Source: an uncultured Lachnospiraceae bacterium
GTDB taxonomy: Bacteria; Bacillota; Clostridia; Lachnospirales; Lachnospiraceae
DNA length: 14,224 nucleotides
Assembly: GCA_948688495.1 (NCBI GenBank)
Contig: CAPQSW010000052.1
Span: 1-14,224, forward strand
Direction of reading: 5' to 3'
The notes beneath the pieces are model-generated. The model made no database searches. It was not told the origin of the DNA and saw nothing but the letters and a program-made list of their open reading frames with translations. Below, piece after piece: positions 7,632-14,224 of the stretch; the first letter of the stretch is position 1; every line of letters starts with the position of its first letter. A program made the translations under genes and the position numbers.

Positions 7632-9485
7632 CTACGCGTTCGGCTGATAGGTGGGCACGATCTCCTGCACCCACTTACGGATATCTTCCGGTTCGCCCAC
7701 TACATAATCTGCCAGGTTTTCTAACTGCATCAGAAACTTTTCCTCGTCCATTTTAATGGGCATTCCAATATGAATCAGTTTATTTTCCGTATCCTTAAGC
7801 CCCTCCTCAGCCATAAGCATTTCTTCATAGAGCTTTTCGCCAGGCCGAAGGCCCGTGTAAACGATAGGAATATCTTCTTCCGGCTTGTGTCCAGACAGGA
7901 GAATCAAATTCCTTGCCAAATCAACAATTTTTACCGGCTCTCCCATATCCAGGACGAATATTTCCCCGCCCTGGGCATAAACACCCGCCTGCAACACCAA
8001 AGACACCGCCTCCGAAATCGTCATGAAATAGCGGATAATATCAGGGTGTGTAACTGTCACCGGCCCGCCCTGGGCAATCTGCTTTTTAAACAGCGGAATC
8101 ACACTACCGTTACTGCCTAATACGTTTCCAAACCGCACAGATACAAATTCTGTTTCCGAACGATTGTTAAAAGTCTGCACGATCATCTCACAGATACGTT
8201 TCGTGGCACCCATAATATTCGTGGGATTTACTGCCTTATCCGTAGAAATCATGACAAACCGCCTGACCTTCCACCGGTCGGCTGCCTTTACCACCTTAAG
8301 GGTTCCCAGGACATTGTTCTTCACCGCCTCGTTCGGGCTGTCCTCCATCAGCGGCACATGCTTATGGGCTGCCGCATGATAAACAATATCTGGACGGTAT
8401 TTTTCAAAGATCATATCCATCCGTTTGGTATTGCGTACCGACGCAATCAATACTACCAGATCCAAATAGGGATATTTATTCTTTAATTCATTCTGGACAT
8501 CATAAGTAGTATTTTCATAAATATCCACAATTACAAGCCTTCTGGGGTTGTGTTCTGCCACCTGGCGACAGATTTCACTTCCGATAGAGCCCCCTCCACC
8601 CGTTACTAAAATCGTCTTTCCTGCCACATAATCCAAAATGGAAGACAAATCCACTTCCACTGGCTCGCGTCCTAGTAAATCATTCACATCCACTTCTTTA
8701 AGTGTACTGATACCCACTTCCCCATTGACAAGCTGGTACATTCCAGGAAGGCGTTTCAAATCACATCCTGTCTCCTTACAGATATCCAGAATATCTTTAA
8801 TCTCTTTTGCCGGTGCGGAGGGAATGGCTAGCATAATCTCATCCACCCGGTATTTTCTTACCAATCTTGGAATATCTGAGCGCGTTCCCATAATTTTTAC
8901 ACCATGCAGATAGCTCCCCTGCTTAGCCCTGGAATCATCTACGATACAGACCACGCGCTTATTGATATGGCTGCTGTTGGTAATCTCCCGCACCAGCATA
9001 TTTCCAGCGCCGCCTGCCCCCACAATCAACACATTTGTCCTGGAATCTGCATGTTTCTGCCTCTTTAAAATCGTACGCACCGCCCGGTAAGAATAACGGC
9101 TGACTGCCACCATGGCAAACAGGCTCATGCCATAAAACACATAATAACTCCTGGGCATCCGCATATCCATTAAAACAATTACCGTCATCTGAACTCCGGC
9201 TGACATGACGCTTCCAATCACAATATTCATAAGCTCAGTGGCGCCTGCATAGCTCCAGAGGCTGCCATAAAGCCTTAACACATAAAAAATGATAAACGTA
9301 ACGAACATCACTATAACAATATACTGCAGGCTTCTGTCTATATACTCCTGCGGAATCGCATCATAATTCCCTTCAAAGCGCAGAAGAAGCGCGAAAAGGC
9401 TTGATATGACAATGGCAAACATATCATATACTACAAGCCCTGTTTTCTTCAGCAAGAGCCGGTTTCTTTCTATCAGTATTCTCAC
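7632..9485 (-). CDS. Membrane UDP-GlcNAc 4,6-dehydratase, PglF/CapD/FlaA1 family
   Basis: This 617-aa protein has the full long form of the family. About four membrane segments cover residues 17-140. A first Rossmann-like domain begins at VGAGGAG (155-161), and the catalytic SDR domain begins at TGGGGSIG (295-302). The active site shows STDKAVNP (414-421) and M425-x3-K429, the Met-for-Tyr change known in PglF/WbpM-type dehydratases. It would convert UDP-GlcNAc to the 4-keto-6-deoxy sugar at the inner membrane face, feeding the aminotransferase 34 bp downstream. The start is GTG 9485: it overlaps the preceding stop codon by 4 bp and has AGAGGG 6 nt before it. A longer frame to 9632 would lie inside the upstream gene and adds 49 residues unlike the family. 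Whether C5 is inverted or retained cannot be decided by eye; full length and membrane domain favour the retaining PglF/WbpM group. Confidence 0.93.
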   Translation of the reverse strand: MRILIERNRLLLKKTGLVVYDMFAIVISSLFALLLRFEGNYDAIPQEYIDRSLQYIVIVMFVTFIIFYVLRLYGSLWSYAGATELMNIVIGSVMSAGVQMTVIVLMDMRMPRSYYVFYGMSLFAMVAVSRYSYRAVRTILKRQKHADSRTNVLIVGAGGAGNMLVREITNSSHINKRVVCIVDDSRAKQGSYLHGVKIMGTRSDIPRLVRKYRVDEIMLAIPSAPAKEIKDILDICKETGCDLKRLPGMYQLVNGEVGISTLKEVDVNDLLGREPVEVDLSSILDYVAGKTILVTGGGGSIGSEICRQVAEHNPRRLVIVDIYENTTYDVQNELKNKYPYLDLVVLIASVRNTKRMDMIFEKYRPDIVYHAAAHKHVPLMEDSPNEAVKNNVLGTLKVVKAADRWKVRRFVMISTDKAVNPTNIMGATKRICEMIVQTFNNRSETEFVSVRFGNVLGSNGSVIPLFKKQIAQGGPVTVTHPDIIRYFMTISEAVSLVLQAGVYAQGGEIFVLDMGEPVKIVDLARNLILLSGHKPEEDIPIVYTGLRPGEKLYEEMLMAEEGLKDTENKLIHIGMPIKMDEEKFLMQLENLADYVVGEPEDIRKWVQEIVPTYQPNA

Positions 9486-11539
9486 ATATATCCCTCTTTT
9501 CTTAAGTTTTCCTTCACTGCATCCCGGCTGCTTTGCACTGTCAGGCTGCCCAGGCAACCCACAGACAGATAATAACACAGCCATAGTGGATGTCCCCACG
9601 AAATTTCTACATTGCTGCCAAAGGAAAAACACAGCCAGGCGATACCTAAAAACAGCGGATAAATATTTCCCCTGCCCTTTTTTCGGTATGCATATTTTAC
9701 CCCCTGCCCAATCATTATAACCTGAAATGATATATAGGGCAAAAGGATAAAAATCCCATGATGGTATGCCATATCCAGATAACCGTTATATGGCAGAACC
9801 TCCCGGTGAAAAATTCTAAGATTTCCGCTATGCCCAAACAGGTTCATCCTCCGGGCATAATTCCTCCAGATTACAGGCAGCTTGGCTGCATCCTTATCCA
9901 ATACCCCGTCCAGACTTCCCGGATACTCCATCAGATACAACTTTCGCTCCTCATTCCCAAGCCACGTCAAAAGCGTTTCATTTTCGTATTCCATATCCAT
10001 GCCTAATATCTCCGGAACATATTTCGTGCTTATAAATACAAAAAATACACACATGTAGGCAAGAATTGCAGCAACTGTAAGATGCATAAACAAAACCCGG
10101 CATCTTTTTGCCATGCCATATATTCTTATGATCATCTTCGGAACATAAAATATTCCAAGAAGTATGAAAACGACAATTCCAAGCGCATGCCCGCTTCTCA
10201 GTATAAGAAATAAAGCCAGTGCACCACCTGTTATATTTTTGATACAGGAAGCCAATACCTTTCCTTTGCTATAGCCAGAAGCTTTGTCAGAAGCTGCTGC
10301 CACACAGGCCCTAATCAGCCAGTCCATCTCCGTCAGAAAGACTACCGCCATGAGAACGCCATACATGGCCAATTCCTCCGGACTTCTAAACATGCCATTA
10401 TACTCAATAGCCGGCAGTTTTGTGCGAAAAACTATGCAATAAACAATTCCCAGAAAAAATGTATATTCCAGGGCTTCCATCATATTGCGCAGCATCCGTA
10501 TAGGCTTGTCCATGTTCTGCCAGCAATAGACAAACACGGTCCCAGAGATAAGCATACCATATCCAGCGGCAGATTCCAACTCCCTGTCTACAAACAAGTC
10601 GCAAAGGATCACCCCAAGCCAGATTCCAAACCAGCTTTTCATAAGGGGCCCATTCCAAAATTGATTCTGCAGAGGCCTCTCCCACGATACGAAAGAAATA
10701 AAAAGCAGCAATAAAGCACTGACCAGCACATGATAACGGCATATCTCAGGATTCCTCACCCAGCCTGCTGCATTCCCAACCATTACCCATACAAATAACA
10801 GGCAGAATAAAAATCTGCGCACAGATTCCCTCTGGTGTGCATACAGCCTTCCACCCATCCGGCTTCCCAGAAAATCTCCAAATACTTTCATTCCTTCCTG
10901 TATGCTCAGAAACAGTACAGCAGCGATTCTTCCCCTCCTGCGCCCGCCAAATTTTCGTCTAAAAAACAGCAACGCAATAAGAACTATCATGACGACTGCA
11001 TATACAACTGCAAACATCTCCAGAAAATGCGGAACTGTAAACCAGGATGGTGTCGTCCGTACCTGCACTTGTGAAATCGAGATAAATTCCTCCTTTGCAT
11101 CCAAAATCACGATTCCAATCTTCCTGACAGGAACTGCGCCATCCATCTCGATCGTATTTCTTCCCGGAGTCAGAGTAATCGGCTGATCCAATATTTTCTT
11201 ATTCCTGCCTCCATAATACCGAAGCAGCCCTTGCACAGATTCCGTACTTAACTGTTCTACCGTAATATAAAGGTAATTCCATGCCAAGGGCTTCTCATCC
11301 AGATTATATTTTATACGAGATTTTTTCCTTAATAACTGGTGCACCCCATTTTGGCTGTCATAAAGCCAGCCCGGCGTACTTTTCTTCAATTCCGAAGGCT
11401 TGACGTCATATACCTGACCCGCAGACATAAACTCCTCGAAATTCACGCCTCCCCCCAGCCGCATGAAAACAATCATCACACTGATAAGCATTCCGGCAAG
11501 AAAAAGCAGAACTATATGCCATTTTCTGTTTTCTTTCAT
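9482..11539 (-). CDS. O-antigen ligase/polymerase-like membrane protein, second paralogue
   Basis: The 685-aa protein has an N-terminal membrane segment (8-26), a beta-rich region probably outside the cell (33-162), and then about ten membrane segments. It aligns along its length with the gene just upstream: WNYL (87-90), GRN (126-128), SWE...W..PL, the CIxFR..xP.I.Y.G.F stretch, and NLFGH before the last periplasm-like loop. This layout fits the O-antigen ligase/Wzy polymerase group, which joins lipid-linked glycan units outside the membrane. In this copy the stretch matching HAHN in the paralogue reads LPYN (582-585), so the His is lost while the Asn is kept; a nearby HHG (592-594) might compensate. 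AGAGGG stands 7 nt before ATG 11539, and the gap to the upstream gene is 12 bp. It overlaps the dehydratase start by 4 bp. Family membership is moderately sure; acceptor and donor are unknown. Confidence 0.75.
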   Translation of the reverse strand: MKENRKWHIVLLFLAGMLISVMIVFMRLGGGVNFEEFMSAGQVYDVKPSELKKSTPGWLYDSQNGVHQLLRKKSRIKYNLDEKPLAWNYLYITVEQLSTESVQGLLRYYGGRNKKILDQPITLTPGRNTIEMDGAVPVRKIGIVILDAKEEFISISQVQVRTTPSWFTVPHFLEMFAVVYAVVMIVLIALLFFRRKFGGRRRGRIAAVLFLSIQEGMKVFGDFLGSRMGGRLYAHQRESVRRFLFCLLFVWVMVGNAAGWVRNPEICRYHVLVSALLLLFISFVSWERPLQNQFWNGPLMKSWFGIWLGVILCDLFVDRELESAAGYGMLISGTVFVYCWQNMDKPIRMLRNMMEALEYTFFLGIVYCIVFRTKLPAIEYNGMFRSPEELAMYGVLMAVVFLTEMDWLIRACVAAASDKASGYSKGKVLASCIKNITGGALALFLILRSGHALGIVVFILLGIFYVPKMIIRIYGMAKRCRVLFMHLTVAAILAYMCVFFVFISTKYVPEILGMDMEYENETLLTWLGNEERKLYLMEYPGSLDGVLDKDAAKLPVIWRNYARRMNLFGHSGNLRIFHREVLPYNGYLDMAYHHGIFILLPYISFQVIMIGQGVKYAYRKKGRGNIYPLFLGIAWLCFSFGSNVEISWGHPLWLCYYLSVGCLGSLTVQSSRDAVKENLRKEGYM

Positions 11540-11551
11540 CCTTCCACCCTC

Positions 11552-13549
11552 TTACATTCCTGCTTCTTCCGGCTGGGGAAACAGCCCGCCCAACGCAATA
11601 TAGTAAGCCAGCCAGCTGATAAGTGCATACGGCGTGGCAATATTCTCTGCCAGGCCCTGGACGATATAATTCACTGTCGCCAAGAGAAAAAACAAGTTCA
11701 TCCTCTCCCTATGGAAAATAGCCTTGATACCGTATTTGACACTGTAATACAGCATGACAACATACGGCACTGCAATAAAGATGCCGTAATCATTCATCAT
11801 CTGAAGAATTATATTATGGGCATGCATATATCTTCCATCAAAAACCTCCTGATTGCTATAATGCCCAAATAGGTTCCAATTTCTAATAAATGCTTTCCAT
11901 ACTTCAACCCTGCCAGTAAATAATGTGTCCCACTCCCCGGTGCTCAGCTTCTGTAACAGCCGGTCTGATATGTTGGTATCATTTTGTTGTTCCGAAGCCT
12001 CCACAACCAGGGACAACGAACCCTGTCCCGTCATCGGCTGATACTCCTCATTTTCAAATTTTAACTCCCACATCTTAGGCACATTCGTCAGACACCATCT
12101 CCCAAAAAGTCCTACAATCACAACGCAGCAGAAGGATACTGCTAAAACCTTTTTTAGATTCCTCCAATACACCGCCCGCTTCTCATTGGGAAATTGTTTC
12201 CATAGGAATACGATCCATTCCATGATGTACGCCGCCGTTGAGGTAAGGCTTTCCGTCATCTGAAGGAACCCCCATATCGTCACCAGCCCAAGCACATTCT
12301 CCACTAATTCACGGTTCTTCAGCTTCTTTTTACCCAAATTTTCATCCAGACAGACGAGAAATGCAATATTCATGGTAGCCAGGTAACCCGAAAAATAATT
12401 CGTATTAGTAAACAACCCTGTATAACGGATACCAGGCATATACGCCCGAAAAAAAATACAGAAAACACTCCCTGCCCAATAAAACCAGCGCATAACCGTG
12501 AGAAAATCCCGGATAAGAAACTCTGGCCGTTTCATGCTATTCCACGCCATATAAAAGGGGCCCATTGCAAGAAACATAAAAATGCCCGCATTTCCAGCTC
12601 CTTTTTCCACCACAAATGTCGAAGCCATTGCCATCAGCCACAACGCTCCCCAGGCCGAAGCCAGGGGATTCCCCCAGGACACCCTCTTTTTTTTCCCTTC
12701 CCATGATAAAAGGGCAATCAATATCAGGCAGACTGCTAACACCATAACCTGCCTTCGTCGAAGTAAAATATCCCCACTCCCCCACCATTTTAATGTAAAA
12801 TACACGTTCAGCATACTTGCCAGAAAAAGGAACTTCCGCAATCCCGGCTTTCCTTTCGCGGGAACTGCCTGAAAAACTTCTCCCAAGTGTTCCAATATCT
12901 GGATATAAAATCCCTGCAACGCTTCTATCCACAACCATTTCCTGCGAACTGAATATTCCGTCCCCCTATAGTATCGAACCATAGCATAAATCAGGAAAAC
13001 CATCATAAAATAAGACATCAATACCCTTATATAGGTCCATGGCACCTGAGACCATTCAAAATTCTGCAGCTTTTCCCGCAACTGTATCCCCGTGATAGAA
13101 AAAGATGACGGCGCCCTTACAACAATATTGATCGCGTATACCTCGCCTTCCTGCATCGGAAGAATATTTCTCCCATCAACAATTTCCGGTTCCTGAGTGT
13201 AAAGCAGCTTGCCATCCTGACCCAGAAATTGTATCTGCCACTGGCCTTCCCCGCTTAACCTCTGTATCTCCAGGCAGAGATAGTTCCAGTTCTTCTGTTT
13301 GCTTTTCACGGCAAGATAACAGTTTGCTTCTTCTCCTTCAATACGAATCAGTTTTGCTCCTTCATCATAGAACCATTGGCCTCTCGATATCCTGTAATTT
13401 CCTGAATATATATCATACAGGTTCCCCACATCAAAAAAACAATTGAAATTGATGCTCTCTGTAAGATACATGGCAGTAACCATCTCAGAGAACAACAGGC
13501 CAATCAGCAACACAATGGCAAATTTCAAGCCCTGATTATGTTTCTTCAT
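11552..13549 (-). CDS. O-antigen ligase/polymerase-like membrane protein, first paralogue
   Basis: This 665-aa protein has a membrane anchor (10-29), a beta-rich outside region (35-160) and about ten further membrane segments. The C-terminal part carries RVEVWKAF, NLFGH and HAHN (576-579) followed by DYGIFI, as in the Wzy_C/O-antigen ligase family, where a conserved His in the large loop is needed for catalysis. It would act at the outer face of the membrane on lipid-linked glycan. The gene is a tandem paralogue of its downstream neighbour and keeps the catalytic-type His that the neighbour lacks. ATG 13549 overlaps the stop of the preceding short frame by 4 bp (ATGA), with AAGGA 6 nt before it, so translation is coupled. 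The outside domain, reminiscent of a jelly-roll carbohydrate-binding fold, is inferred from its beta-rich pattern only. A polymerase rather than a ligase is equally possible. Confidence 0.8.
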   Translation of the reverse strand: MKKHNQGLKFAIVLLIGLLFSEMVTAMYLTESINFNCFFDVGNLYDIYSGNYRISRGQWFYDEGAKLIRIEGEEANCYLAVKSKQKNWNYLCLEIQRLSGEGQWQIQFLGQDGKLLYTQEPEIVDGRNILPMQEGEVYAINIVVRAPSSFSITGIQLREKLQNFEWSQVPWTYIRVLMSYFMMVFLIYAMVRYYRGTEYSVRRKWLWIEALQGFYIQILEHLGEVFQAVPAKGKPGLRKFLFLASMLNVYFTLKWWGSGDILLRRRQVMVLAVCLILIALLSWEGKKKRVSWGNPLASAWGALWLMAMASTFVVEKGAGNAGIFMFLAMGPFYMAWNSMKRPEFLIRDFLTVMRWFYWAGSVFCIFFRAYMPGIRYTGLFTNTNYFSGYLATMNIAFLVCLDENLGKKKLKNRELVENVLGLVTIWGFLQMTESLTSTAAYIMEWIVFLWKQFPNEKRAVYWRNLKKVLAVSFCCVVIVGLFGRWCLTNVPKMWELKFENEEYQPMTGQGSLSLVVEASEQQNDTNISDRLLQKLSTGEWDTLFTGRVEVWKAFIRNWNLFGHYSNQEVFDGRYMHAHNIILQMMNDYGIFIAVPYVVMLYYSVKYGIKAIFHRERMNLFFLLATVNYIVQGLAENIATPYALISWLAYYIALGGLFPQPEEAGM

Positions 13550-13743
13550 TTTCTGTCCTTCCTAACGATACCCCGGAAAACCTTATCCTCTCTCTGCATT
13601 CTTTTAATTCTATCCTTTTGCTTTCCAATTTTCTCTAAATACCCATAATCGCCTCTGCAAAGCTGCCATTTGGAATAAAAGGTTATAATATCTCCTGCCT
13701 CCAATGAATAATTAAGACAGATCGGCTTATCGTGCCAAACCAC
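13546..13743 (-). CDS. Short unassigned reading frame, possible 3' gene remnant
   Basis: From GTG 13743 this frame encodes 65 basic, soluble residues ending in an RKDRK tail. AGAGG (13752-13756) lies 8 nt before the GTG, and the stop overlaps the next ATG by 4 bp, both signs of a translated gene. However, the frame stays open a further 29 codons upstream, to a TAA at 13831-13833, without any ATG, and that part (for example VQYNSSVITEAQG) reads like normal protein. So it may be the tail of a gene whose 5' part was lost or frameshifted after the GtrA gene. I do not recognise the family. Its role may be only to couple translation to the following gene. Confidence 0.45.
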   Translation of the reverse strand: MVWHDKPICLNYSLEAGDIITFYSKWQLCRGDYGYLEKIGKQKDRIKRMQREDKVFRGIVRKDRK

Positions 13744-13858
13744 ACCTTGCGCCTCTGTAATGACACTGCTATTGTATTGGACATTTTTTTCATAAATAAT
13801 ACAATTTAAGAATCCACGCGCTTTACGTTTTTATACAACAACCAAAGTGATGTATTTG
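13744..13858. other. Spacer between GtrA gene and short frame
   Basis: This 115-bp stretch is AT-rich and has no hairpin terminator or clear promoter. Its minus-strand frame is continuous with the short gene from 13830 down, which fits a decayed coding region. Confidence 0.4.
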
Positions 13859-14224
13859 TTACTTTTCTTTTTTGAAAACCCAGCACTTGCTTATCACATA
13901 GTTTCCTACCATCACAACCACTTGCGCAAATATCTTCGTAATCATACTTGGAAATCCCAGTATGGTAATAAATAAAAACAAAAATACCTCTTCCAGAGCT
14001 AGTGTCAGTAACCGTCCTTCATAAAACGAAAGTATCTGCTTTAAAAAATCACGTATACTATTTATTGATACCTGAAAAACCCAAATCAGGTTTGTAACAA
14101 ATGCAAATAAAACTGACAAAATCCAGGACAAAACATTTGCAATTAATTCATTAATACCGATTGCCTGATTAAACATCCAATAGCTTGCAATGCTGATTAC
14201 TGTAGTCAAACCACCGAAAAAAAT
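13859..14224 (-). CDS. GtrA-like membrane protein (5' end beyond window)
   Basis: The visible 121 residues form four membrane helices with the GtrA-family pattern: FFGGLTT near the start, ANVLSW and FVTNLIWVF in the second helix region, and a final NYVISKCWVFKK tail, which is the usual C-terminus. GtrA proteins are thought to help move or flip polyprenyl-phosphate-linked sugars across the membrane, often beside a glycosyltransferase. The frame runs off the window edge. A TTG at 14209 is not the start, since the conserved FFGG lies before it in the same frame; only some 10-20 residues should be missing. It heads the visible part of the glycan operon, 115 bp before the short frame. Confidence 0.85.
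   Translation of the reverse strand: MFFGGLTTVISIASYWMFNQAIGINELIANVLSWILSVLFAFVTNLIWVFQVSINSIRDFLKQILSFYEGRLLTLALEEVFLFLFITILGFPSMITKIFAQVVVMVGNYVISKCWVFKKEK

Noticed and set aside
9486..9632. 49-residue N-terminal extension of the dehydratase
   Set aside because: It sits inside the upstream coding region and is unlike the family; GTG 9485 has a good ribosome site and a 4-bp stop overlap.
12537..12938. 133-aa minus-strand open frame
   Set aside because: Out-of-frame shadow within the first ligase-like gene, with no ribosome site or recognisable domain.

Overview
The window looks like chromosomal DNA of a low-to-moderate GC Firmicute, most likely a gut clostridium of the Lachnospiraceae type. 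This rests on AGGAGG-like ribosome sites, tightly packed and overlapping genes, an AAA-ATPase/PD-(D/E)XK protein of a family abundant in Clostridia, and a surface-glycan locus of the PglF/PglE/GtrA kind. The species cannot be named from the sequence. No tRNA, rRNA, CRISPR array, transposase or integrase was seen.

Left part (1-5827): a two-gene unit on the minus strand, bracketed by a perfect 55-bp direct repeat (1-55 and 5773-5827). Its first gene encodes a 584-aa AAA-ATPase with a C-terminal PD-(D/E)XK nuclease. It overlaps the second by 23 bp. The second encodes a 1311-aa protein with a complete HD phosphohydrolase domain near the N-terminus and about 1000 residues of helical sequence I do not recognise. 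A nuclease-ATPase coupled to a giant HD protein, inside a direct-repeat-bounded segment of uneven base composition, is the best candidate here for an undescribed system, perhaps in defence or genome conflict. That role is inference only.

Middle part (5828-6409): a regulatory island. It holds a 9+9-bp palindrome, a likely promoter with a second operator-like inverted repeat, a small XRE-family repressor gene on the plus strand, and a long terminator hairpin shared by two convergent units.

Right part (6410-14224): the distal end of a surface-glycan operon on the minus strand, read from 14224 to 6410. The order is a GtrA-like membrane protein (cut by the window edge), a short unassigned reading frame, two tandem paralogous multi-membrane proteins of the O-antigen ligase/polymerase type that each carry an outside beta-rich domain, a PglF/CapD-type UDP-GlcNAc 4,6-dehydratase, and a PglE-type sugar aminotransferase. 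Overlaps of 4 bp (GtrA excluded) and gaps of 12-34 bp indicate one transcript. The dehydratase and aminotransferase would make UDP-4-amino-4,6-dideoxy-GlcNAc. The membrane proteins would polymerise, ligate or flip the glycan. The N-acetyltransferase and initiating phosphoglycosyltransferase usually linked with these enzymes are not in this window.

Several starts were moved from the longest open frame to the codon with a properly spaced ribosome site (HD gene 3969, AAA gene 5701, aminotransferase 7597, dehydratase 9485).
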